Shown here: piece by piece, positions 25,162-34,265 of the stretch | Layout of the letters: each line of letters begins with the position of its first letter | How positions within the stretch are numbered: position 1 is the first letter of the stretch | Origin: Treponema sp. C6A8 | GTDB taxonomy: Bacteria; Spirochaetota; Spirochaetia; Treponematales; Treponemataceae | Length of the DNA stretch: 64,000 nt | Assembly (NCBI RefSeq): GCF_000619925.1 | Contig: NZ_JHVB01000008.1 | Location: 62,001-126,000 of the forward strand | Direction of reading: 5' to 3' | Made by a program: the position numbers and the translations under genes | The notes under the pieces: model-generated | What the model was told of the DNA's origin: nothing | Seen by the model: only the letters and a program-made list of their open reading frames with translations | The model's database searches: none

Positions 25162-25998
25162 ATGAATGAATACAAGCATGAGAATATCCTTCACAAGCGC
25201 CATTTTGCCCTGCAGTTTTCAATCCGCTTTGAAGTCGTAGATGACGTAAATTTTTATTCACCTTTCCACTGGCATAATCACATTGAGCTGCTTTATATCC
25301 TTGAAGGAAAGATTGATTTCAAAATCGAAGAGAGAAAATATCTTCTGTCTGAAGGAGATATGATAATCGTAAATTCCGAAATGATTCATTCATCAAAACT
25401 CTGCGGCCATGCAAAATACATTCTTCTGCAGGTTCCCTTAAGCGCTTTTGACGGCGTCTACGAAGAAATCAACAATGCCGTCTTCAAGGAAAAGCTTTCT
25501 TCTTCTGAAGCCCAGGAACTTTCTGCCTGGCTTGAAAAAATGCTTAAATATGTTGATGACAGAAAACAGGAAAACCGGGTTAAATTCATTTCGCTTTTCT
25601 ATGATTTTTTCTATCAACTGCTGACTTCCTATCAAATCGAAAGCAATAAGACGGCTTCGATTTCATATTACGGCATAAACAGGATTTCACCGGTGATGGC
25701 CTATGTTGAAAAGGAATTCCGAAAGAAAATCTCGCTGAAGGAAGTTTCCCAAATTCTCAATGTTTCGCCGGAGCACATGTGCCGCCTTTTCAAAAAATAT
25801 ACCGACATGACCTTCAACGAATATTTAATGTCGCTGAGGATATCTGCCTTTTATCAGATGCTGCAGAATACGAACCAGAAGATTTCTGTAATTCTGGAAG
25901 AATGCGGAATCACAAATTACAAGGTTTTTATCAGGGAATTTAAGAAGACATTTGGAAAAACTCCCGAAATATTAAGAAAGGAAAGGGCTTTGCAATAA
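25162..25998 (+). CDS. AraC-family transcriptional regulator with cupin sensor
   Basis: From ATG 25162 the protein is 278 aa, normal for the family. An N-terminal cupin (HWHNHIELLYILEGKIDFKI, then LSEGDMIIVNSEMIHSS) probably binds a sugar or small ligand. The C-terminus has two helix-turn-helix units: ISLKEVSQILNVSPEHMCRLF and the YKVFIREFKKTFGKTPEIL signature. The longer frame from 25078 adds a hydrophobic stretch not typical of AraC proteins. TATATT lies exactly 6 nt before ATG 25162 and there is no Shine-Dalgarno, fitting a leaderless start. It is divergent from the SUMF1-like lipoprotein gene, a natural candidate target. Confidence 0.85.
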   Translation: MNEYKHENILHKRHFALQFSIRFEVVDDVNFYSPFHWHNHIELLYILEGKIDFKIEERKYLLSEGDMIIVNSEMIHSSKLCGHAKYILLQVPLSAFDGVYEEINNAVFKEKLSSSEAQELSAWLEKMLKYVDDRKQENRVKFISLFYDFFYQLLTSYQIESNKTASISYYGINRISPVMAYVEKEFRKKISLKEVSQILNVSPEHMCRLFKKYTDMTFNEYLMSLRISAFYQMLQNTNQKISVILEECGITNYKVFIREFKKTFGKTPEILRKERALQ

Positions 25999-26012
25999 GG
26001 CTTAAAAAAAAA

Positions 26013-26087
26013 TCTCACAGAGACCACGGAGAACACAGAGTTCTTTCTATAAATATATTCTCTGTGAACTCTGTGCGCTCTGTGAGA
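26013..26087. repeat. Long inverted repeat built from CTCTGTG units
   Basis: Two 28-nt arms (26013-26040 and 26060-26087) match at 23 of 28 positions as inverted repeats. The right arm is three CTCTGTG heptamers separated by 2 nt, so the unit recurs every 9 nt. It lies between convergent AraC and fabF genes and probably serves as a bidirectional terminator. Confidence 0.75.
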
Positions 26088-26107
26088 TAAGTTATCGCAG
26101 TTAACGA

Positions 26108-27361
26108 TTATTTTACCTTACGAACGATAATAGCACCGTTGTGGCCGCCAAAACCAAATGTGGCAGACATAGCAGCGTCGATGTTCATTTCAATTCCCTT
26201 GTTTGGAACGTAATCGAGGTCGCAGCCGCCTTCTACGTCAACGTTGTCAAGGTTCTTTGTACAAGGAACAAAGCTGTCCTGGATTGCCTTAACGCAAACC
26301 ATAGCTTCGATGGCACCAGTTGCACCAAGACAGTGACCGTGCATAGATTTTGTAGAAGAAATCTTAAGCTTGCGGGCATTTTCTTCGCCAAAGGCAATCT
26401 TAATCATATTTGTTTCGCTTGAATCGTTCTTCATTGTAGAAGTTCCGTGAGCGTTGTAGTACTGAATCTCGCTTGGATCCATTCCGGCATCCTTGAGGGC
26501 GCGGGTCATACATTTTGAACCGCAGATTCCATCAGGATTTGGAGCTGTAAGGTGGTAACCGTCGCAGCTTGCACCGTAACCGGCGATTTCTGCATAAATC
26601 TTAGCACCGCGGGCCTTAGCGTGCTCATACTCTTCAAGAACCAGAATAGCTGAACCTTCACCCATTACAAATCCGTTGCGGTCTTTATCAAAAGGACGGC
26701 TTGCTTTTGTAGGATCATCATCAAAACCAGTAGAAAGAGCGTGCAAAACTTCAAAGCCTACAACACCGAACTGACAGATTGTGCTTTCTGCACCACCGCT
26801 CAAACAGCAGTCAAGGCGGCCAGAGCGAACCATATCAAAAGCGGCACCAAGAGCGTCAGTTCCAGAAGAACATGCAGTTGCAATTGATTCAACAGGACCA
26901 TGGCAGCCAAACTGAATAGCAATGTTTCCACCAACTTCGTTTGGAATAAGCTTTGGAATAGCCATAGGATTTGTCTTTACGCCGCCCATTCTTGACATAC
27001 CAAGAACGTCAGCTTCTGTTTCTTCAAGACCGCCGATTCCAACACCAAGAATAATTCCTGTTTCGTCAAGAACAGCTTCATTTCCCATAAGACCAGAATC
27101 TTCAAGGGCCATTTTAGCAGCAGCAACGCCAAGCTGTGTAAAGCGGGCCATTTTGCGGGCATCCTTTGAATCCATATACTGAGCAGGGTCAAAGTTTTTT
27201 ACTTCTGCCGCATAGTGAACCTTGTTTACCGATGCATCAAAAAGTGTGATCGGGCCGATTCCGCTTTTTCCGGCTTTAATTCCAGCCCAAGTTTCGTCTA
27301 CTGAGTTTCCGAGCGGAGTAATCGCTCCCATTCCTGTAATTACAACACGTCTTTTTTCCAT
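26108..27361 (-). CDS. fabF: Beta-ketoacyl-ACP synthase II
   Basis: The 417-aa thiolase-fold enzyme starts RRVVITGMGAITPLGNS. The catalytic triad is present: Cys in ATACSSGTDALG (about 163-174), His in NAHGTSTMKND and His in KSMHGHCLGATGAIE. It condenses malonyl-ACP with acyl-ACP, elongating to C18. It is the last gene of the fabD-fabG-fabF operon, 21 nt after fabG with AAGGA upstream. No acpP is inserted between fabG and fabF as in many bacteria. Confidence 0.96.
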   Translation of the reverse strand: MEKRRVVITGMGAITPLGNSVDETWAGIKAGKSGIGPITLFDASVNKVHYAAEVKNFDPAQYMDSKDARKMARFTQLGVAAAKMALEDSGLMGNEAVLDETGIILGVGIGGLEETEADVLGMSRMGGVKTNPMAIPKLIPNEVGGNIAIQFGCHGPVESIATACSSGTDALGAAFDMVRSGRLDCCLSGGAESTICQFGVVGFEVLHALSTGFDDDPTKASRPFDKDRNGFVMGEGSAILVLEEYEHAKARGAKIYAEIAGYGASCDGYHLTAPNPDGICGSKCMTRALKDAGMDPSEIQYYNAHGTSTMKNDSSETNMIKIAFGEENARKLKISSTKSMHGHCLGATGAIEAMVCVKAIQDSFVPCTKNLDNVDVEGGCDLDYVPNKGIEMNIDAAMSATFGFGGHNGAIIVRKVK

Positions 27362-27382
27362 ATTAGTATCCTTATCTATTAT

Positions 27383-28132
27383 TTATGCTCCAAGCCCGCC
27401 GTCAACACCGAGGACTTGTCCTGTAATATATGTACTCATATCGCTTGCCAGGAAGAGGGCCGCATTTGCGATGTCTTCTGTCTGGCCGGCACGTTTGAGA
27501 GGAACAGCGTCTATCATTGATTTTTTCAAATCTTCTTTTAGAACGGCAGTCATGTCTGTTTCAATAAAGCCCGGTGCAATGCAGTTTACACGGATTCCGC
27601 GGCTGCCGACTTCTTTTGCAAGAGACTTACTGTAAGCAATAAGTCCGCCTTTAGAAGCAGCGTAGTTTACCTGACCGCCCTGACCGTGAACGCCTACAAT
27701 AGAGCTCATATTGATGATTGAACCGCCGCGTTTTGCCTTGAGCATTGCGTTAGAAACAATCTGTGTGATTACAAAGGCACCTGTAAGGTTTACGTTCAAA
27801 ACGTTTGTCCAGTCTTCCATCTTCATGCGGAAAGAAAGTCCGTCACGGGTAATTCCGGCGTTGTTTACAAGTACGTCAAAGCTGCCGGCTTCTGTCACAG
27901 CGGCTGTTACAACTTCTGTAAGCTGAGTAGCGTCCCCTACATTTGCACAGATTTCGTGGAACTTAGTTCCCTTAGACTGAGCAAGTGCTTCAAGTTCTTC
28001 TTTAGCAGCACTTGGCTTAGAGCAAAGGCCCCAAACTTCTGCACCGTTTTCAAGGAAAACTTCTACAATCTTGCGTCCGATTCCGCGGCTAGAGCCGGTA
28101 ACCAGTGCTTTTTTTCCGTTTAATAAAGACAT
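27383..28132 (-). CDS. fabG: 3-oxoacyl-ACP reductase
   Basis: The 249-aa SDR has TGSSRGIGRK (about 12-21) for NADPH binding, NNAGITRDGL, and the catalytic Ser-Tyr-Lys in INMSSIVG and YAASKGG. The C-terminal DGGLGA end is typical of FabG. Position between fabD and fabF supports the assignment over other SDRs. It reduces 3-oxoacyl-ACP. GAAGGAAG precedes the ATG; fabD ends 16 nt upstream. Confidence 0.96.
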   Translation of the reverse strand: MSLLNGKKALVTGSSRGIGRKIVEVFLENGAEVWGLCSKPSAAKEELEALAQSKGTKFHEICANVGDATQLTEVVTAAVTEAGSFDVLVNNAGITRDGLSFRMKMEDWTNVLNVNLTGAFVITQIVSNAMLKAKRGGSIINMSSIVGVHGQGGQVNYAASKGGLIAYSKSLAKEVGSRGIRVNCIAPGFIETDMTAVLKEDLKKSMIDAVPLKRAGQTEDIANAALFLASDMSTYITGQVLGVDGGLGA

Positions 28133-28148
28133 ATTTTCTTCCTTCTAA

Positions 28149-29108
28149 TTAAGCGTTCAATGCGTCCAATGTTTCTACTGAGTTTACCGGTGCGCAGCTG
28201 TATTTTTCTGCGTAGTCTGTTTTTGCCCAGAGGCCGGCAAGAACTTTACCAACCCCAGGTTCAATCAAAGTCCATTCGTTATCTTTGTCTGCTTCCATCA
28301 TGTCAAAAAGAACTTTTTCTTCGTCTGTCCAGCGAACAGGGTTTGTAAGGTGAAGAACAGCATTCTTTTTGATTTCTGCACCGTCTGTAGCTTCTTTACC
28401 TGTAACATTGCTGAAAAGTTTTTTAGATGGAGAGTTGAATGTAACGTCTGCAATTGCCTTTTCAAAATTATCAGCAGCTTCCTGCATAAGAGGGCTGTGG
28501 AAAGGTCCTGCAACCTGAAGGCGGAGGGCACGGCGTGCACCAGCTTCTTTTGCAGCAGCTTCAACAGCTGTAAGGGCATCAAATGTACCGCTTACTACAG
28601 TCTGAACTGAAGAGTTGAGGTTTGCTGCATATGCATCTGGGATTTTTTTAGCAATTTCAGCAACCTGTTCCTGAGAAAGTCCGATAACGGCTGTCATTCC
28701 AGGTGCGTGGCCTTCGTTTGCCTTTGCAATATTTTCACAAGTAGCCTGCATGATAAGACCGCGCTGGCGGACAACTTTAATTACGTCTTCAAAGCTGAGT
28801 ACGCCTGCGGCATACAAAGCCGGGAATTCGCCAAGGCTGAAACCCATAGCGGCAGATGCTTCAATTCCTTTTGATTTAAGAACTTCCATAACAGCAAGGG
28901 AAGCTGTTGTAATTGCAAGCTGAGAGTTATCGCTGCGGCTGAGTTCAGCCTGATCAGATTCCCAGAGGAGTTTTGGCATATCTACGCCTGTAATTTTTGT
29001 AACTTCATCTACAACTTTACGAGCCTCAGGGTAAGCATCGCAAAGATCCTTAATCATACCAGGAACCTGAGCGCCCTGACCTGGAAACAAAAATGCATAT
29101 TTCTTCAT
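28149..29108 (-). CDS. fabD: Malonyl-CoA:ACP transacylase
   Basis: The 319-aa protein has FLFPGQGAQVPGM at the N-terminus, the nucleophilic serine in GFSLGEFPALYAAG (about 94-107), the catalytic His in AGPFHSPLM (about 204-212), and NVTGKEA near the C-terminus. It loads malonyl onto ACP for fatty acid synthesis. It is the first gene of the fabD-fabG-fabF operon; GGGGG precedes the ATG and a consensus promoter with a 5'-end hairpin lies at 29136-29197. Confidence 0.96.
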   Translation of the reverse strand: MKKYAFLFPGQGAQVPGMIKDLCDAYPEARKVVDEVTKITGVDMPKLLWESDQAELSRSDNSQLAITTASLAVMEVLKSKGIEASAAMGFSLGEFPALYAAGVLSFEDVIKVVRQRGLIMQATCENIAKANEGHAPGMTAVIGLSQEQVAEIAKKIPDAYAANLNSSVQTVVSGTFDALTAVEAAAKEAGARRALRLQVAGPFHSPLMQEAADNFEKAIADVTFNSPSKKLFSNVTGKEATDGAEIKKNAVLHLTNPVRWTDEEKVLFDMMEADKDNEWTLIEPGVGKVLAGLWAKTDYAEKYSCAPVNSVETLDALNA

Positions 29109-29135
29109 ATATATCCCCCATAATGTACAAGGTAA

Positions 29136-29197
29136 AATGACATTTTTTATCTTTTTGTCATTATGAGAAGAATAGACAAATTTGCAAGAAGTGTCAA
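29136..29197 (-). promoter_or_regulatory. fab operon promoter with an inverted repeat at the transcript 5' end
   Basis: On the minus strand TTGACA (29197 to 29192), 17-nt spacer and TATTCT (29174 to 29169) predict a start near 29162. A perfect inverted repeat AATGACA/TGTCATT (29136-29142 and 29156-29162) begins right at that start. It could be a repressor operator or a 5' stabilising hairpin. Confidence 0.75.
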
Positions 29198-29214
29198 GTT
29201 GCTAAGTAGTTAAC

Positions 29215-31386
29215 CTATTCCAGGTAGCCGCCGAATACCCAGCCTGTTGTTTTATTCTCTGATCTGTAGCCTTCGAGAAAGGCACCGTCATTTACCATCT
29301 GAACGCGTACCCAGTTACAGTAATGACCGTCAATCCAGACTGATTTTCCTTCTTCAAGAACTTTTACAAGAGTTCCTGGAGCCAGAGTATAAAGCTTTTC
29401 AGAAGATGTGTCAGGTTTTTCCCGCATTTTTAAAGGGCAAACAGGATTCAAATACTGACCAAACTTCTTTATAACATCGTTTCCGCCAGGTTCACCCTCA
29501 ACGACAGAATGCTTTGAATAGACATAAGGATTATCCGGGTCCTGAGTATAAACATCACTTTCATTACAAATAACCTTATTTTCATCGGACTGTAAAACAT
29601 AGGCCCAAAGGCTGTCTTTTGTAAAAAACCAATATTTAGTACCGGTCGGGCCACCGTCCGTATCCAGAACCTCAAAATCACACCAGAAATTAAGCTTTGC
29701 TTTATCGCCAGACACTTCAAGACTGGAGATTTTTGTTGAAGAAAAACCGCCACCCATTCCGCCGTTAAAACGAGTTTCAATAATAAATGGAACAGGATTA
29801 TCCATATTCAAAGGATATTCAATCTTTAAGACACCGTCAGTTTCTATATCCAGCTTATAAAAATTATTTTTAGAATCAATAATACCGGCATAGTTCATAT
29901 GATAGCCGCCATGTAAACCGGCTTCTTCATAGGTCGCCCAGTTATTAAGATATTCATTAATTGAATCCATAGAAGGACCATAATCTCCGTCTTTATAGCG
30001 GGTATTGAGTGCCCTCTGATAAAAAAGAGTCAAAGTTCCGCCATTACCGTCGCTGACAGAAACTACATCATCCATATCAGTAATATCAATTCCGCGGACA
30101 AGACAGGAAATGCTTTCGCCGGACTCTTCATCATTATACTCGGCCTTATAAACAGGATATAAAATACATTGTGAAATTCCATATCCGCCAATTTCCTTAA
30201 GAAGAAGCTTTTTTCCGGCAGGAATTTCTACCATTTCAGATTTTACTTCATCAGAATCCGACTTATGCAAAACCTGGCAGTCAATAATTGCAAGGGCTTC
30301 CTGTTCATTATTTTCATCAGGATAAGGGTTCAGGTGTAAGTAATCAGGCAAAGCAGCATTGTACCAGGTCTGATAAGGATCATTCCATGTCCAGTCGTTA
30401 TGCTCACCTATATAAAATGTTTCATCATATTCAGGAAAGAAAGGAGCTTCTTCAACCCTTTTTTGAAGAGCAGAGTTTTTATCGTTTGTAAAATCACGGA
30501 TTGCACAGACATAGGCACGACTTTCCGTACTCAAAGTCATCTGATCAGAAAAATCACGCGCATATTGATATGACGCCATTGGAGTATCTCCATGACCTCT
30601 GAACCAGTAGCTTGATGACCAGAAAACCGATTTTTCACTACCTACAAAAGAGTCGCCGTTACATAATAAATAAGCTTTATATGTTTCGTTTGTGTAATCA
30701 TCATACCATTCATTCAGCTTTTTAAGTTCTGTAACAGACGGAAGATACCAGCCCTGTTCATAGATTGTTCCATCAAATCTTCCGCCAAGCAGTTTTGGAT
30801 ATTCTTTTGCAAAATAAAATGGAGCGTAGTATTCCCTGGAAGCTGTATCATCCATGCCGATATGATTTATCATATAATTTGAGATTTTTTCAAGCTGATT
30901 GCTGCCATCCCTTCCCATTACACTGTCAAGCATTGCAGTATTTGCGTCTGATACGAGCTCAGTAACAATCTCTTCTTTACTGTGCTTAAGCCCTACGCCT
31001 AAAATACGCTGACTTTCGTCATCAGAACATTCATTTCCAACATAAAAAATAACAGCAACGACATTCAGTCTCTGTAATACATCAAGTTCAAGATCCTTGC
31101 GCCAAGCAATTGCAGAACCATCCAGAAATACAATATCTCCGACTTTGTTAGGCTTGAGTTTTTCGCCAAGAAGCCCCATTTCTTTTGCTTTGGCAGCTTC
31201 AGCTTCCGCCGCGGCTTTTTCTTCGTCAATCTTAATCTCTTCCTCAGATTTTGCCGAAGATGCCGCTTCATTTACTACTGCTTCCGAAGATTTTCCCTTA
31301 CAGGAAGCAAAAGCAAATGCAAGAACTAAAACCGATGCAAATAAAACAGATGATGAATAATTTTTTTTATGAGTAAGGATGTTCAT
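29215..31386 (-). CDS. Large lipoprotein with DUF1566-like region and C-terminal SH3 domain
   Basis: The 723-aa protein has a lipoprotein signal (AFASC, Cys29), then an Ala/Glu/Lys-rich coiled segment (about 40-72). Residues about 80-310 resemble DUF1566/Fibrobacter-type domains (GWYLPSVTELKKLNEW, VFWSSSYW, YVCAIRDF). A long middle region is unassigned. The last about 80 residues form a bacterial SH3-like domain (CPLKMREKPDTSSEKLYTL, LAPGTLVKVLEEG, TTGWVFGGYLE) that may bind peptidoglycan or protein. Function unknown. It starts 9 nt after the ankyrin gene's stop, so the two are very likely one operon. A weak TTGCGG-17-TAAAGT-6-ATG signal could give an internal promoter. Confidence 0.75.
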   Translation of the reverse strand: MNILTHKKNYSSSVLFASVLVLAFAFASCKGKSSEAVVNEAASSAKSEEEIKIDEEKAAAEAEAAKAKEMGLLGEKLKPNKVGDIVFLDGSAIAWRKDLELDVLQRLNVVAVIFYVGNECSDDESQRILGVGLKHSKEEIVTELVSDANTAMLDSVMGRDGSNQLEKISNYMINHIGMDDTASREYYAPFYFAKEYPKLLGGRFDGTIYEQGWYLPSVTELKKLNEWYDDYTNETYKAYLLCNGDSFVGSEKSVFWSSSYWFRGHGDTPMASYQYARDFSDQMTLSTESRAYVCAIRDFTNDKNSALQKRVEEAPFFPEYDETFYIGEHNDWTWNDPYQTWYNAALPDYLHLNPYPDENNEQEALAIIDCQVLHKSDSDEVKSEMVEIPAGKKLLLKEIGGYGISQCILYPVYKAEYNDEESGESISCLVRGIDITDMDDVVSVSDGNGGTLTLFYQRALNTRYKDGDYGPSMDSINEYLNNWATYEEAGLHGGYHMNYAGIIDSKNNFYKLDIETDGVLKIEYPLNMDNPVPFIIETRFNGGMGGGFSSTKISSLEVSGDKAKLNFWCDFEVLDTDGGPTGTKYWFFTKDSLWAYVLQSDENKVICNESDVYTQDPDNPYVYSKHSVVEGEPGGNDVIKKFGQYLNPVCPLKMREKPDTSSEKLYTLAPGTLVKVLEEGKSVWIDGHYCNWVRVQMVNDGAFLEGYRSENKTTGWVFGGYLE

Positions 31387-31395
31387 ACATACACT

Positions 31396-34170
31396 TTACT
31401 CAATTTCAAGAACAGCCGCAACCTCAGGACGCTTCCATCTTACAGCCAGATCATAAGCTGTATCGCCGGAAATATTTGTAATCTTTTTATCAAGTCCGTA
31501 TGAAATCAAAAGCTTAACAGTTTCTTCATCACTTGTTTTTGCCGCATAGTGAAGGATTGTATTGCCCTGAATATCACACAAGGTTCCTGCATATTTTGCG
31601 ATGGTATTCAAGAGTTTTGTATCTTTTGTTTCAAGGGCAATTGTCACACCGTTTCTTCCCTTCTTATCAATCATAAGGAAAGGATCTGCGCCGTTCTGAA
31701 GAAGAAGAGTTGCAGTATTGTAATATTTATGCTCGATTGCATAGTTCAAAGCTGTATAACCGTCAGAATCCTTTGTATCAATTGGATAACCGTAATCAAT
31801 CAAAGTCTGCAGAAGGGCTACAGATTTTTTAGACTTTACAACAATGTGAATAGGAGAATTTCCGTCACTGTCTGTAATTGTGTAGCTGTTTCCAAGCACA
31901 TCACGGATTAAAGCCGGATTTGTATTCATCACGATAGAGAATGGAGTATTATCCTTTTTATCGCGGGCAAGAGGATTTCCGCCTACATTACGGATTAAAG
32001 TGATAATTTCCTTATCTCCAAGGATTGCTGCTTCATGGAATGCATTCTGTCCATTAACCTGCTGAAGGTTAGGATTTGCATTGTGAATAAGAAGAAGCTT
32101 TACCATATCCTTATTGTTAATTCTGATTGCATCAATAAGCGGAGTTACACCGTTTGAATCACCTACGTTCGCATTTGCTCCGGCTTCAAGAAGCTTGCGG
32201 GCAATTGCATATTTTCCAGAAACAACTGCTTCAGAAAGTGGAGTTTTTCCAGAAGAGTTCTGGGCATTTACGTTAGCGCCAAGAAGGACAAGCTTATCAA
32301 TTGAATCCGGCGCATCCCAGCGGACTGCAACGTGAACAGCTGTGCTTCCAAGATTGTCGCGGTCAAAAATATCGCCGCCGCAGTCAAAGACAGTCTGAAC
32401 TACAGCAGGATTATTTGTTCTGGCAGCATTAAAGAGACAAGGTTCTCCGTTACTGTTTTTAGCAGAAATATCAGCGCCCTTTCCAGTCAAAGATTTGATT
32501 GCATCTGTAAACTGCCATTCTGCAGCATAGTGAAGGACAGTGTTTCCGCTTCCGTCAGTTGCCTTAATTGTTTTAGAAGTAATCAGCCAGGTTTGAATTG
32601 CAGGATAGCGCAAGGCAAGTCTGAGCGGAGAGTTATTGTTTGTATTTGTAGAGAAAATATCAGCATTCTTTGCAAGAAGAAGTTCTCCTACCTTCTGGCG
32701 GTTTTTAATTACAGCAAGGAAGAGGGCTGAATTACCGTCGCGGTTACGAAGATTTACATTATCTGTAAGACTGATGATATACTGAACTTTTGAAAGAGGC
32801 GCGTCATTAATCAAGGCAATATGAAGCGGTGTATTTCCGTCAGAATCCTGAGTCATTGCATTTTTTTCAGACACAACAGCTTCAAGCATTTCCTGAGAAC
32901 CTGCAAGAGCAAGTACCAGCGGAGTTTTTCCTTTTGCATCCATTGTGTGGATATTTGCTCCGTTTTCAGTAAGAAGGCGTGCTGTTCCAACCTGATCTTT
33001 CTGAACTGCAATATGAAGAGGAGTTACACCTTCCTTATTGCGGACATTTACGTCAGCGCCGTTATTAGTAAGGATGGCGTCAGTTTCTACATCAGAATTA
33101 ACCATAATTGCATTGTGCAGAACTGTATCGCCATACATATCCTTTTCATTCAAATCTGCGCGATAGCTGATTAAAAGATTATAGATTTCCTGAGTTTTCT
33201 CCTTTGGAGTAATCATCATAATAGGAGTTTTTCCCAGGTTGTCTTTTGAATTTACATTTGCGCCCGAATCCAGAAGGGCCTTGATAATTTCAATATTTCC
33301 ATAGCGAACAGCTTCATGAAGGGCAGTAGAACCGGAACTGTCCTGAGCAGTATTGTCAGCGTCATTTACAAGAAGGTATTTTTCAATTGCAATATGATTT
33401 TGAATAGCCGCAATATGAAGAGGAGTCTGTCCGTCATCAAAACGTTCGTTCAAGTTGCGGTCAGAAACAGCACTTTCAAAATAAGCGTATTCCTCATTGT
33501 TTGTTTCAGCTCCGCCCAAAATAAGGTCAGCGGCACAGGTTACAGAATCATCATCTGTAAGATTCATATAAGCAAGTTCAAGAGGAGTTTTTCCGTTGGC
33601 ATTTTTCTGGTCAATAGGAAGATTAAGGGCAGTTGCCACCTCAATTGCCTTAACGTTTTTAGCAAGTACAAAATGATGAACAATAGTATTATCTTCACCG
33701 TCTTTTGCAGCGCCAGTCTTTTCATTAATCATAATTCCGTAATATGAAGGACTGGTTTTAAGACCAAGATTGAGTGCTGTTTCAGAGTTACCGTCACGGG
33801 CAAAAATACAATCCTGATTCTGATTTACAATTATTTCAGCGCTTTCTACACTGCCGCTTTTAATTGCAAGGCTGAGCGGTGTATCACCATTGTAATTTTT
33901 AAGTTCAGGATCAGCGCCCTTTATCAAAAGATACAAAGTCAAATCTGCTTCGTTGGCAGCAGCAGCAAGATGAAGAACTGTATTTCCTTCCTCATCTACT
34001 CCATTAATATCATCAGCAAACTGAAAGCGTGATTTTACTTCATCGTATTTATTTTGTTTGAGAAGATTAAAAATTGAATCCTTTTCCTGCTTTGGGGCCA
34101 CCTGACTTGTTGTACAAGCCGCAAAGCCAAAACACAAAATTGATACTGCAAATAAAATCTTTTTAGTCAT
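31396..34170 (-). CDS. Ankyrin-repeat lipoprotein (about 26 repeats)
   Basis: The 924-aa protein starts with a lipoprotein signal (FAACTTS, lipobox Cys19). From about residue 60 to the end it is a continuous ankyrin solenoid: I count 26 repeat openings of the GNTPLHIAA type at roughly 33-residue spacing, including degenerate ones (NNSPLRLAL, GEPCLFNAA). Ankyrin arrays bind proteins; on a lipoprotein this would be in the periplasm or on the surface. No catalytic domain is present. AAGGGG precedes the ATG. It is first in an operon with the SH3-domain lipoprotein, suggesting an envelope complex. The gene is ordinary in base composition and shows no frameshift. Confidence 0.93.
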   Translation of the reverse strand: MTKKILFAVSILCFGFAACTTSQVAPKQEKDSIFNLLKQNKYDEVKSRFQFADDINGVDEEGNTVLHLAAAANEADLTLYLLIKGADPELKNYNGDTPLSLAIKSGSVESAEIIVNQNQDCIFARDGNSETALNLGLKTSPSYYGIMINEKTGAAKDGEDNTIVHHFVLAKNVKAIEVATALNLPIDQKNANGKTPLELAYMNLTDDDSVTCAADLILGGAETNNEEYAYFESAVSDRNLNERFDDGQTPLHIAAIQNHIAIEKYLLVNDADNTAQDSSGSTALHEAVRYGNIEIIKALLDSGANVNSKDNLGKTPIMMITPKEKTQEIYNLLISYRADLNEKDMYGDTVLHNAIMVNSDVETDAILTNNGADVNVRNKEGVTPLHIAVQKDQVGTARLLTENGANIHTMDAKGKTPLVLALAGSQEMLEAVVSEKNAMTQDSDGNTPLHIALINDAPLSKVQYIISLTDNVNLRNRDGNSALFLAVIKNRQKVGELLLAKNADIFSTNTNNNSPLRLALRYPAIQTWLITSKTIKATDGSGNTVLHYAAEWQFTDAIKSLTGKGADISAKNSNGEPCLFNAARTNNPAVVQTVFDCGGDIFDRDNLGSTAVHVAVRWDAPDSIDKLVLLGANVNAQNSSGKTPLSEAVVSGKYAIARKLLEAGANANVGDSNGVTPLIDAIRINNKDMVKLLLIHNANPNLQQVNGQNAFHEAAILGDKEIITLIRNVGGNPLARDKKDNTPFSIVMNTNPALIRDVLGNSYTITDSDGNSPIHIVVKSKKSVALLQTLIDYGYPIDTKDSDGYTALNYAIEHKYYNTATLLLQNGADPFLMIDKKGRNGVTIALETKDTKLLNTIAKYAGTLCDIQGNTILHYAAKTSDEETVKLLISYGLDKKITNISGDTAYDLAVRWKRPEVAAVLEIE

Positions 34171-34230
34171 AGATTTTTCCCCTTCTATATCTTCTTTATC
34201 GGATTTTCAGAAGAGGAGTTTAGTTTTTAA

Positions 34231-34259
34231 TTGTCAAAAGACACTTTCTTCTATATTAT
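34231..34259 (+). promoter_or_regulatory. Promoter of the DUF368 gene, leaderless geometry
   Basis: TTGTCA (34231-34236), 17-nt spacer, TATTAT (34254-34259), then 6 nt to ATG at 34266. This is one of the cleanest leaderless candidates in the window. Confidence 0.75.
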
Positions 34260-34265
34260 AAAGCA

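Noticed and set aside
26013-26087. CRISPR-like repeat array
   Set aside because: The repeats are inverted and only heptamers at 9-nt spacing; there are no spacers and no cas genes.
31549-33747. Several open frames antisense to the ankyrin gene
   Set aside because: They arise from the repeated coding pattern on the opposite strand, have no ribosome-binding sites and give no recognisable proteins.
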